DNA from: Nitrobacter hamburgensis X14
Lineage (GTDB): Bacteria; Pseudomonadota; Alphaproteobacteria; Rhizobiales; Xanthobacteraceae
Assembly: GCF_000013885.1 (NCBI RefSeq)
Contig: NC_007964.1
Span: forward strand, 854,001-918,000
Direction: 5' to 3'
Length of the DNA: 64,000 nucleotides
Below, in pieces: positions 35,967 to 44,049 of this stretch. The first letter of the stretch is position 1. Each line of letters begins with the position of its first letter. The notes under the pieces are model-generated. The model ran no database searches, had not been told where the DNA came from, and saw only the letters and a program-made list of their open reading frames with translations. The position numbers and the translations under genes were made by a program.

Positions 35967-36464
35967 ATCATCCAGGAAATCGGGCGGCAGGTGTCGCGCA
36001 ACATGTCTTTACAACTGAGACTCGATCGGCAACAGGCCGATAACGACAGCGGTGATGCGTCGCCAGATGTTTGCCGCAGGCTCGGAATCAAGGTGTGAAT
36101 AGGCGTCGGAGAGTGACCCCTCCCGCGCCGAGCAGATCAATAGCTTAGCGCGCCGATCTGCGTCCAGACCCCGCGCCGATTAACAGCCGTTTGCGGGCGT
36201 CACAGCCCACGGCAGCAGATCGGTGCTTCCCCACGGCTTGCGATGCATTTGCATAGCGGCATGTTCGATCGTCACATGGCCTCCCGAGCCTCCGCTCACA
36301 AATCGAACCGACACGAGATGAGGTAACGCCGCTCACTGCTGCGAGCGCGGCTCGATCCTGATTTAAAAGCTAAGCCAGTGCGTCGTTCGCGATGCACGGC
36401 ATCGCGGTTCAGGTGCGGCAACGAAATCGTCATGTCCACATTCAGCGGACGGGTCGCGACCTAG
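35967..36464. other. Gene-free stretch between IS remnants
   Basis: About 500 bases without a supported gene. A segment near 36090-36120 (GGCGTCGGAGAGTGACCCC) resembles IS21-type end repeats and may be a trace of another element. Confidence 0.35.
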
Positions 36465-37153
36465 CACGGGATTGCGAGGGTTGACGATCGGCGGGTGATC
36501 AGCGGCATCATCTTCGTTATCAGGAATGGTCTGCGCTGGCGCGATGCACCGCCGGGCTATGGTCCGTACAAGACGATCTATAACCGGTTCGTGCGCTGGA
36601 GCCGGCTTGGCGTCTTCAACAAGATATTTGCTGAACTGGCTCGTAAGGGCGGCGCTCCGAAGCGATTAATGATCGACGCCACGCATTTGAAGGCGCACCG
36701 TACCGCCGCCAGCCTTTTAAAAAAGGGCCTGTTTCCCGATGTATTGGGCGCACCAAGGGCGGCCTGAACTCCAAACTGCACGCCGTATGCGACGGTCAAG
36801 GCCGCCCCATCATCATGCTGCTCAGCGAGGGCCAGATGAGCGATTACAAAGGCGCGGCCCTGATGATCGATGCGCTGCCGCCCGCCAGGCAGTTGCTCGC
36901 CGACAAGGGTTACGACGCCGACTGGTTCCGTCAGGCTCTCGCCGCGCGCAGCATCACCGCATGCATCCCATCAAAGTCAAACCGCAAAGAGAAAATCGAA
37001 TATGATCGGGTGCTCTATCGCCAGCGGCACAAAATCGAGAATATGTTCGGAAGGCTCAAGGACTGGCGACGTATCCATACCCGCTACGATCGGTGTGCTC
37101 ACACATTCATGTCCGCTATCTGCATCGCAGCAACCATCATCTTCTGGCTCTGA
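36465..37153 (+). pseudogene. IS5-family (IS427-like) transposase, N-terminally truncated, two-frame
   Basis: The first frame reads RVDDRRVISGIIFVIRNGL, WRDAPPGYGPYKTIYNRFVRW and LMIDATHLKAHRTAASLLKKG. The second frame continues IGRTKGGLNSKLHAVCDGQ, DKGYDADWFRQAL and RQRHKIENMFGRLKDWRRIHT and stops at 37153. The frames are joined by a -1 shift at A-AAA-AAG (36719-36725), a programmed feature of this IS group. Upstream of 36465 an in-frame TAG (36462-36464) replaces the expected N-terminal 40 or so residues, so the gene is probably dead. Confidence 0.75.
36719..36725 (+). other. Slippery heptamer A AAA AAG for -1 frameshifting
   Basis: Codons TTA AAA AAG in the first transposase frame. A -1 slip leads into the second frame, which carries the rest of the catalytic domain. 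Classic arrangement of IS427-group elements. Confidence 0.7.
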
Positions 37154-37240
37154 TCAATGAGTCCTGATGGGGTGGACGCCCCCTCGACGGCATCGATGTG
37201 CCAGAGTGGAAGGTGTTGATCACCACTGAAGGAGGCGTCC

Positions 37241-38269
37241 GTGACAGAGGTTAGCACGATCGGGTTGGATTTGGCGAAGTCGGTCTTTCAGGTGCACGGC
37301 GCCGATGCGAGCGGCGCGGTCGTGTTCCGCAAGACGCTTCGGCGGGCCAGGGTCCTCGAGTTCTTCCGCGATCTGCCACGTTGCTTCGTCGCGATGGAGG
37401 CATGCGGCGGGGCGCATCATTGGGCTCGCGAGATCGGTCGGTTGGGACATGAGGTGCGGCTCATCCCACCTATTTACGTCAAACCGTTCGTAAAGCGTCA
37501 GAAGAACGATGCGTCCGACGCGGAGGCGATCTGCGAGGCAGCGCAGCGCCCGACGATGCGCTTCGTCGCGGTGAAGAGCGAGTCGGCCCAGGCAAGCGCC
37601 GCAATCTTCCGCACGCGCGATCTACTGGTTCGCCAGCGAACGCAACTGATCAACGCGGTGCGCGGGCAACTCACCGAGTATGGCCTGGTGGCCGCTAAGG
37701 GAACCGCGAACCTGCCGAGGCTGCTGGCATTGGTCGACGAGCCAGGCTCCGATCTGCCGCAGGCCACGCGTGCGATGCTCGATGTGCTGATCGGGATGGT
37801 AATGATGCTCGCGGAACAGATCAGCGCGCTGGACCGCGAGATCGCCAGGCGGGCCAAGGAAGAAGATATGCCTTCGCGGTTGATGACGATACCGGGTGTC
37901 GGGCCAATCACGGCGACTGCCATCGCGGCTCTTGCTCCGCCGGTGGAGACGTTCCACAAAGGGCGCGACTTCGCGGCCTGGCTCGGCCTGACGCCGGTGC
38001 AACGATCCACCGGCGGCAGGCAGAAGCTCGGGGCCACATCCAAGATGGGCGAGCGGACCATACGCCGCCTGCTCATCATTGGTGCCGCCGCACTGGTGCG
38101 CCAGACCAGCCGCCGCGAGCCGCCGCCAGGATCATGGTTGGCGCGCATGCTCGCCCGAAAGCCACGCATGCTGGTTATTACCGCGCTCGCAAACAAAATG
38201 GCGCGAACTGTTTGGGCGCTGCTCGCCCACAACGAAGTTTACCGAGCTCCCGCTGTAGCCGCTACGTAA
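37241..38269 (+). CDS. IS110/IS1111-family transposase
   Basis: A 342-aa DEDD recombinase. The N-terminal RuvC-like domain has STIGLDLAKSVFQVHGAD (first Asp), FVAMEACGGAHHWA (Glu) and QKNDASDAEAICEAAQ (Asp pair). The C-terminal transposase_20 domain has LMTIPGVGPITATAIAA and FAAWLGLTPVQRSTGGRQKLG, holding the serine region. Full length, start ATG at 37241? The first codon is GTG in GTGACAGAGGTT with GGAGG eleven bases upstream. Intact and possibly active. Confidence 0.92.
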   Translation: MTEVSTIGLDLAKSVFQVHGADASGAVVFRKTLRRARVLEFFRDLPRCFVAMEACGGAHHWAREIGRLGHEVRLIPPIYVKPFVKRQKNDASDAEAICEAAQRPTMRFVAVKSESAQASAAIFRTRDLLVRQRTQLINAVRGQLTEYGLVAAKGTANLPRLLALVDEPGSDLPQATRAMLDVLIGMVMMLAEQISALDREIARRAKEEDMPSRLMTIPGVGPITATAIAALAPPVETFHKGRDFAAWLGLTPVQRSTGGRQKLGATSKMGERTIRRLLIIGAAALVRQTSRREPPPGSWLARMLARKPRMLVITALANKMARTVWALLAHNEVYRAPAVAAT

Positions 38270-38511
38270 GCGATTAGAGCGTGAGGCTGTCGAAGGAGTA
38301 GAGGGCGAAGGCAAGTACGGCGCAACGGTCGACGAGACGGGACAGGCAAAACCAGATAGGTTCACTGTGCTGCGAAGCACGCAGTCCTGATATGGAGCCG
38401 GTCCGCGAACTCCCATACGGGCCCGCGGCGCATCATCGCCGCATCTAGAGGCCGGACAGATGGCAGCATCCGACTAGCGCGTCAGAAAGCCAAAATCCCT
38501 CTTGCTTTTCC
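38270..38511 (+). ncRNA. 3' non-coding region of IS1111 element, expected guide-RNA (seekRNA/bridge RNA) locus
   Basis: About 240 bases between the transposase stop and the right inverted repeat contain no gene but several short pairings (for example CTGTGCTGCGAAGCACGCAG near 38365-38384). IS1111-type elements encode their target-choosing RNA on this side; IS110 types use the 5' side. The presence of the RNA is inferred from the family, not shown. Confidence 0.45.
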
Positions 38512-38534
38512 GGGGGCGTCCACAGATGAGCCTA

Positions 38535-39714
38535 GTCAGGTGAACCTAAATTCGTGGCATAAGGTCTGCTGAGTTTTCTGGCAGAAGTGTTTGACGGAGG
38601 CGAGGATTTCGTCAACTGACTTTGTCCATCGATATGGCCTGGGATTTTCATTGTGCCGCTCGATGAAGGCGCGGATATCTTTTTCCAACTGCTTGGTCGA
38701 AGTATGGACGCCGCGGCGGATCTGCTTGCGGGTGAGTTCAGCAAACCAGCGCTCGACCTGATTGATCCACGATGGTGATGTTGGCGTGAAGTGCACATGG
38801 TAGTGCGGTCGTCGCACCAGCCAGGATTTGATCACAGCAGTTTTGTGAGTGGCGTAGTTGTCCATAATGATATGGATATCGAGACCGTCGGGAATGTGAG
38901 CGTCGATTTGCTTCAGGAAGTCGAGGAACTCCGCAGCACGATGGCGCTTGTAGCATTTGCCGATCACAAATCCGGAAGCAAAATCGAGGGCCGCGAACAG
39001 CGATGTTGTGCCGTGGCGGATATAGGAATGCGTCCGGCGTTCCGGAATGCCCGGCATCGTCGGCAGGACCGGCTGCTTGCGATCAAGCGCTTGTATCTGG
39101 CTCTTCTCGTCGACACTGAGCACCAGGGCCCGATTGGGCGGCGACAGATAAAGACCGACGATATCGCGGACCTTGTCGACAAATAATGGGTCGCTGGAAA
39201 GCTTGAATGTCTCCGAACGGTGCGGCTGCAAGCCGAAGGCGTTCCAAATCCGTCGGATCGTCGTGTGCGAAAAGCCGGTCGCGGTCGCCATCGAACGGAT
39301 GGACCAGTGCGTGGCGTCGCTCGGCGTGGAGCGGAGCGTGCGTTCGATAATTGCAGCGACCTGATCGTCATCAATCGTGCGAGGCCTGCCAGGGCGGGCT
39401 TCATCCAAGAGCCCTTCGATGCGCCCCTTCAGAAAGCGCCGACGCCACTTGCCAACTGTATGCTCATGGACACCCAGTTCGTGCGCAACGGATTTGCTGG
39501 GTATGCCATCCGCGCATCGCAGGATGACGCGGCATCGCTCAGACAAAGAACGCGCCACCCGATGACGACGAACCTGCCGTTCGAGATACGCGCGCTCATC
39601 CGCGCTGAGGATCAAGGGAGAAACCGGGCGTCCTGCCGCGTTGGCCATAACTGCGCTCCCGCACTCTTGCGAATGCGGCAGATTATAATGAAACGAACTT
39701 CAGTTCCAGGTGAC
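38535..39714 (-). mobile_element. Complete IS630-family insertion sequence
   Basis: An 1180-bp element with imperfect terminal inverted repeats (GTCAGGTGAACC at 38535; GTCACCTGGAAC read inward from 39714). It is flanked on each side by TA (38533-38534 and 39715-39716), the dinucleotide that IS630/Tc1 elements duplicate. It carries one intact transposase gene. Confidence 0.88.
38536..39648 (-). CDS. IS630-family transposase
   Basis: A 370-aa protein. An N-terminal helix-turn-helix pair (SVAHELGVHEHTVGKWRRRF, then ATGFSHTTIRRIWNAFG) binds the ends. The DDE catalytic core has LVLSVDEKSQIQALDR (Asp), HIIMDNYATHK (Asp) and TSPSWINQVERWFAELTRK (Glu). Length and motif order are complete. The stop codon lies within the terminal repeat. 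Confidence 0.93.
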   Translation of the reverse strand: MANAAGRPVSPLILSADERAYLERQVRRHRVARSLSERCRVILRCADGIPSKSVAHELGVHEHTVGKWRRRFLKGRIEGLLDEARPGRPRTIDDDQVAAIIERTLRSTPSDATHWSIRSMATATGFSHTTIRRIWNAFGLQPHRSETFKLSSDPLFVDKVRDIVGLYLSPPNRALVLSVDEKSQIQALDRKQPVLPTMPGIPERRTHSYIRHGTTSLFAALDFASGFVIGKCYKRHRAAEFLDFLKQIDAHIPDGLDIHIIMDNYATHKTAVIKSWLVRRPHYHVHFTPTSPSWINQVERWFAELTRKQIRRGVHTSTKQLEKDIRAFIERHNENPRPYRWTKSVDEILASVKHFCQKTQQTLCHEFRFT

Positions 39715-39840
39715 TAGCTAAGGTCCAGTTGCTGCGGAATTCCGCGCCAGCGCTATAATTAGGCGCTTCGTATTCATGCGCTCTTTCAAGCCAAGTAGCT
39801 ATGGCTATCTTGGCACAAATGCCGCACGATAACTGAGAGC

Positions 39841-39862
39841 CCGTCGGCTTCGCAGCCGACGG
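39841..39862. terminator. Perfect 9-bp stem-loop downstream of the cold-shock gene
   Basis: CCGTCGGCT-TCGC-AGCCGACGG, about 100 bp past the csp stop on its strand. No T-tract follows, so it is either a Rho-dependent stop aid or an isolated repeat. Confidence 0.35.
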
Positions 39863-39962
39863 ATCCCATCACACTTCGATAACCTGGAGACCGCCTCCCA
39901 TGAGAGACGCGCAATCGATCTAGAGGTCCCAGTACATCCGTGGGCATCTCAAATCGGCAGAT

Positions 39963-40172
39963 TTAATCGACGCGAAGGTTTTCAGCGCTGGTCTTGCCGC
40001 GCATGCTGTCGGTCTTGGCTTCGAACGAAACCTTCTGACCGTCATTGAGGGAGCTCAGACCAGCGCGTTCGACCGCGCTGATATGAACGAAGATATCCTG
40101 TCCGCCACCGTCAGGCTGAATAAAGCCGAAGCCCTTTGTCGCGTTGAACCACTTCACTGTTCCAGTTGCCAT
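39963..40172 (-). CDS. Cold-shock domain protein (CspA family)
   Basis: A 69-aa OB-fold protein with both RNA-binding motifs, KWFNATKGFGFI (RNP1) and DIFVHISAV (RNP2), and the end VSFEAKTDSMRGKTSAENLRV. It binds single-stranded RNA and DNA as a chaperone. The ATG at 40172 has GGAG six bases upstream. The long upstream leader is common for csp genes and may regulate by RNA structure. Confidence 0.92.
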   Translation of the reverse strand: MATGTVKWFNATKGFGFIQPDGGGQDIFVHISAVERAGLSSLNDGQKVSFEAKTDSMRGKTSAENLRVD

Positions 40173-40437
40173 TATAATCTCCAAAATGCGCGAAAGCGCG
40201 TTCGCTCGCACGGCATCCGTGCAAGCTTGATCCGAGTTCAGCGATGTCTTGGGGAATGGAGCCGGTTTCGGCGCGGTCAACAAGCCAGAGCGACGGTTCG
40301 AACTTGACCTACATATGGTGGCTTAGGGAAAGTACAAGAGCCCGGTCAAACTACGGCACATGTGGTGTCCTGCGTTATGAGGACAGGTTCGGAACTAATG
40401 AATAGCTATTAGACCCGAAAGAGCGCACGTTCACGGA

Positions 40438-40689
40438 ATGTCGCCTCAAACGCAGTTTCTCGTGCAGGCTTTTAACGCCGCAAAAGACGATCAGTTGAAG
40501 CCAGACAGGCTGATCGTGTGTCGATCAGCAGAAGGCGCCCGTCGAACCGCGCAGAGGCTCGCACTGTCCAGGGCAGGCGTCGTTGCCTTCTCCATAACGT
40601 CTGATGATGAAACCGGCGACTATGACGAGGAGCCGACGGTCTTTTATCGGGAAGGACAGATTCCGGACGAATTCAGTGCGATGCCATGA
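40438..40689 (+). CDS. Small uncharacterised protein, first of a coupled pair
   Basis: An 83-aa acidic protein (LIVCRSAEGARRTAQRLALS, SDDETGDYDEEPTVFYREG). No family is recognised. Its last codons overlap the start of the next gene (ATGA at 40686), so the two are probably made together. Confidence 0.5.
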   Translation: MSPQTQFLVQAFNAAKDDQLKPDRLIVCRSAEGARRTAQRLALSRAGVVAFSITSDDETGDYDEEPTVFYREGQIPDEFSAMP

Positions 40690-40937
40690 CGGGCGCTCTG
40701 TCGGTGCTGTTTTCTGCAAACGGATTACCCGATCTACCGATAATCCTGGTCGAGCCGCATCGAAATCGAGAAGGCGTTTGGCGCATCAAATTCTGCTACG
40801 CGGATGGTGAGCCACTCTCCATGAGCTCGATTCAGGCATCGGCGCTGGCCTGCGACCTTCATCAAATGGGCGAAACCCAGTTGGCCGATGAGATCGATGA
40901 TGCAGTTAAAAGTGCGAAACGCTACTGCTCGATGTGA
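40686..40937 (+). CDS. Small uncharacterised protein, second of a coupled pair
   Basis: An 83-aa protein with PIILVEPHRNREGVWRIKF and HQMGETQLADEIDDAVKSA. No domain is recognised. It overlaps the previous gene by four bases and is followed 46 bp later by a lysine-rich small gene. Confidence 0.5.
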   Translation: MTGALSVLFSANGLPDLPIILVEPHRNREGVWRIKFCYADGEPLSMSSIQASALACDLHQMGETQLADEIDDAVKSAKRYCSM

Positions 40938-40983
40938 GTACGCCTGTTAACCGGACGCGTTTTCAACCTAAGAGGAGATCGCC

Positions 40984-41112
40984 GTGTCAAAAAGTAATCG
41001 AGAGTCGAAGAAGCCGAAAAAGGAAAAGGCAAAGATCATCGCGGCAACACCAAGTCAAAAGGGCGCTGTGGCTTGGCAGCCAAACTTCGGTGCGGGCAAA
41101 AAGAAACCGTGA
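40984..41112 (+). CDS. Lysine-rich 42-aa small protein
   Basis: A GTG start with AGGAG upstream. The protein begins SKSNRESKKPKKEKAK and ends AWQPNFGAGKKKP. Similar basic small proteins with this QKGxxAWQPN ending are, from memory, widespread in Bradyrhizobium. Function unknown; composition suggests nucleic-acid binding. Confidence 0.55.
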   Translation: MSKSNRESKKPKKEKAKIIAATPSQKGAVAWQPNFGAGKKKP

Positions 41113-41267
41113 GCCGACAGTTATCAGGGCATGACCGCCATCAAAGTTATCGAACCAGCTTCTTGCTTCGTTGGCTTGAGTATTCGCCGCTCCCGCTGAA
41201 GTGATTGATTCGTCATCGTGACGAGCCCTCCGATCCGCTTCCGGCTGGGATACCTCGATAGGAGGAG

Positions 41268-41290
41268 GCTCGCGGACGATGTCCGCGAGC
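41268..41290 (-). terminator. Perfect 10-bp stem-loop after terminase copy 2
   Basis: GCTCGCGGAC-GAT-GTCCGCGAGC lies 8 bp past the original terminase stop (41299-41301) on the minus strand. No T-tract is visible. Its position supports 41299 as the ancestral gene end. Confidence 0.45.
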
Positions 41291-41298
41291 TATCGTCG

Positions 41299-42732
41299 TC
41301 AAAGATGCCGGGCCCATTTCATCGAGGTGTCGTATCCGGTGATCTCGTAGGCGAGTGCCTGAGTGATACTGTCGACCTAGTCGTTATGCTTGCTCTGCGG
41401 AAAGGCGAGCAATTCAGCCAACAAATCCGGCATGAACGACGCCGATCTCGGAAAGAAGACGTGGCCTGCCTCGAGTTTGTGCGTCTGCACGTATAACCGT
41501 GTCACCTTGTCACGTGTGACTGGGACCAGCTCCACGCGGAAACGTCCAGCATCTTTGAGTTCTTGAGCCAATGCCACGCCGGTTGAGGCATCCTCGATCA
41601 GTATTGTGGTCGGCTTGTAGCGTCCCGCCAGTGAGAGCGCTGTTTCGCGTAAGCGGGGATATTCATATCGCCCGCGAGTGACGTCGATGAGGTAATAATC
41701 CCGCTTGTTGACGACAAGCCAGGTCGTGCACACCGACCAGCTGTTCTGGGCGCCATCCTTCGACGCGCAGTCCCAGCTCTGAATGATCTCCATATCCCAG
41801 GTCCGTTCGGGAAGCACATCATAATGGTGTAGCCATTCGCGCCGGATCATGGCTCCGCCAGGCGGCACGGGCGATTGTTGGTATTGGGCATCGAAGTGGA
41901 ATCCCATTTCTCGCCTGATAGTGTTCAGCGTATCAAGGGACTCGTGCTTCGGATGAAGGGCCTCGCCGGTCCGCCGGAAATGGAATTGCCCGTTCCCGAT
42001 CGGGATTTGTTCGTCTGCTTCAGCGATCGCGGCAAGGTTCAAAACCGTCCAGCTCTCGGAACTTTCCTGCAAATATCCGGTCAAATCGTGAAGGTGGACT
42101 CGCTGCATAACAATGACAATGGCACCACGTTCTTTGCTATCGAGTCGCGAAATCAGCGTGTTCGAGAACCATTGATTGAGCTGATCGCGGAGCGGCTGAG
42201 ATTGCACGTCAACGGGCTTTTGTGGATCGTCGATGATGAAGAGATCGCCGCCAAAGCCGGTGAGGGCGCCACCTACCGAGGTGGTCTTACGAAATCCGCG
42301 CATCGACGTTCGGATATCGGTGGCCGAGGGACGTAGGATCCGCGTCCCCGGGAAGGCAGCGCGATACCAATCGGATTGCATCACGGCCAGGCAACTTTTG
42401 GCATGTTCTTCCGCCAGATCGGCACCGTAGCTGATGCAGATAATTCTCCGTCTTGGGTCATGGCCTAAGACAAACGCGGGAAGCGCAACCGAGCTCATGA
42501 TCGATTTCAGATTGCGGGGTGGCAGATTGATGATGAGACGGGTGATTTCGCCGCGCCGCACCCGATCCAGCTGGTACGCGATCGCGTCGATATGCCAATT
42601 GGGCAGGAAATCGTCGCCCGGATTTAACGTCAGCACGCTGCGGTGAAGAAAACTCTGAAAATCACCGCGCAACACCGCGCCGAGGGCACACGGATCGTTC
42701 AGAAAGGCGTTAAGGGCATCGCGATCAATCAT
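41299..42732 (-). pseudogene. Phage terminase large subunit (copy 2) with in-frame amber codon
   Basis: The same domain plan as the terminase at 30010-31410: NLPPRNLKSIMSSVALPAF, LFIIDDPQKPVDVQSQ, IQSWDCASKDG and ILIEDASTGVALAQEL. Translation stops at TAG (41377-41379) inside the last nuclease motif, where copy 1 reads KHDDQVDS and this copy reads KHND-stop-VDS. The frame then continues to a natural stop at 41299 with SITQALAYEITGYDTSM. A single C-to-T change (CAG to TAG) explains it. The last nuclease acidic residue would be lost unless the stop is suppressed. The ATG at 42732 overlaps the DUF5681 gene by 8 bp. Confidence 0.85.
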
Positions 42733-43162
42733 CGTTCCCATCCTCATTGTGCGCGGCGGACAAGAACTTCTTGGCGTAGGCACCGAGAACGGTCTTGTCG
42801 TCCTCTGTGAGCTGTCGATGTTCGGGTTGAGCCGATTTCAACAGAGCCGACCGGTCGAAAAGAAAGGAAGCAGCTTTCAAATTCTTCTTCTTGACGGCTT
42901 CTTCTGCGATACCGCGATAGATGACTTCGCGGAGTGAAATTTTGCGAACACGGTTGCCTTCGCGAATCGTCATCATTCGAGACAACAGCTCTTCGAGCAT
43001 CTGGTTCTCGCTCTTGCGCCCCTTGGGTCGCCCCCTCGGATTGCCGCTTTGGCCCGGTTTAAATCGGTGCTTACGCGGGGGGCGCCCGTAGCCAACATCA
43101 CCGATATTCCTGGATTGAGTACCCTTGTGCGGGTGCAGATCGTCGTCATCGTCGGTACTCAT
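42725..43162 (-). CDS. DUF5681 protein, small-terminase-like (copy 2)
   Basis: A 145-aa paralogue of 31400-31891. The core is VGYGRPPRKHRFKPGQSGNP and RGRPKGRKSENQMLEELL, with different N- and C-termini. A very strong ribosome site (AAGGAGG) precedes the ATG at 43162. It is followed by, and overlaps, the interrupted terminase. Confidence 0.82.
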   Translation of the reverse strand: MSTDDDDDLHPHKGTQSRNIGDVGYGRPPRKHRFKPGQSGNPRGRPKGRKSENQMLEELLSRMMTIREGNRVRKISLREVIYRGIAEEAVKKKNLKAASFLFDRSALLKSAQPEHRQLTEDDKTVLGAYAKKFLSAAHNEDGNDD

Positions 43163-44049
43163 TGCGGCCTCCTTCTACGAAGACCGGTACGCTCGGTACT
43201 CGTCGTGCCAGAGTCATGTGGCACGGGTTTCGAACCGACGCGATGACGCGATGGCTTTTGCGGCGGAGGTGGAGCAGAACCGTAGTTCTGCGAGCGCCGC
43301 GCGGCGCTCACCTCATCAAAGGTTTGGCCTGTTTCCGCAAGAATGGCGTCTTTCCCGGTGAAGGAGTAGAGTCACCGATTGGCCCGGGCACAGTCCCAGT
43401 TCTTTCATACTGGCGGGCGTGACAAGCGAATAGATTGTCGTTTCCGCATCGAACACGATAATGATGATGCTGCCGCAGATTGCGTTGCATGCGCTGGTCT
43501 TCATAAGAAATCCCTAGACAAGATCTGATCAAGGCGCCATTCGTTGCTATCGCTACCGGTAAGGCAGCCCCGAAGACCTCCGCGCGCAGTCAGTGGAATC
43601 GTCAGCCGATGCGAAGCGTCCGCCGTAAGCGCCGAGATCGTCCTCGACATCGGCGCCGGCTAGACGCGAGCATCGAGCATCGAGCATCGCTGCGCACAGC
43701 GCCAAGTCGCTTGGCCTCTCTCCAGGAAAGCCCGCATTCGCCCTTTTCGACGCTGCGCATGTCATCATCGCAATCAGCTGAAAAGATTTCGGATCACGCA
43801 CTGTTGTGATCGCTCTCGGCACTGCCGCTCTCCTCGTCGAAGCGTGAGCTTGGTCGATCAGATCGTTGTCGTTTCACAGCTTGAATTGTCCCGACGCTTT
43901 CAGGATTCAACGCATCGTAAGCGTCTATTCCTGCAGGTCACCCTGAAGGTCGGCGACTGCGAAGGCGCGGACAGTGAAGCCGTCGGCCGATGCCTCCGGC
44001 ACGGGAACGACTTGTCAACGATTCGCAACCCCGTAGCGCGAACGCCAGC
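43163..44049. other. Junction region between terminase cassette and eCIS cluster
   Basis: About 890 bases with no confident gene apart from a molbindin-like fragment at 43316-43504. Base composition changes here from the mixed accessory region to the GC-rich eCIS genes. Confidence 0.4.
43316..43504 (-). pseudogene. Possible Mop/TOBE (molbindin-like) fragment
   Basis: A 62-codon frame that begins MKTSACNAICGSIIIIVFDA and contains LVTPASMKELGLCPGQSVTL, which resembles the TOBE/Mop ending (x-S-x-x-ELGL-x-x-G-x-x-V). The middle strand of the domain is missing and the end may be frameshifted. If real it was a small molybdate- or ligand-binding protein. Confidence 0.3.

Larger units (their letters stand above)
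37172..38523 (+). mobile_element. IS110-family element of the IS1111 subgroup
   Basis: A perfect 12-bp subterminal inverted repeat, GTGGACGCCCCC (37172-37183) and GGGGGCGTCCAC (38512-38523), bounds a single DEDD transposase gene. Subterminal repeats are the mark of IS1111-type members, whose true ends lie a few bases outside. It sits immediately behind the IS5 transposase stop and just before the IS630 element. Confidence 0.85.
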
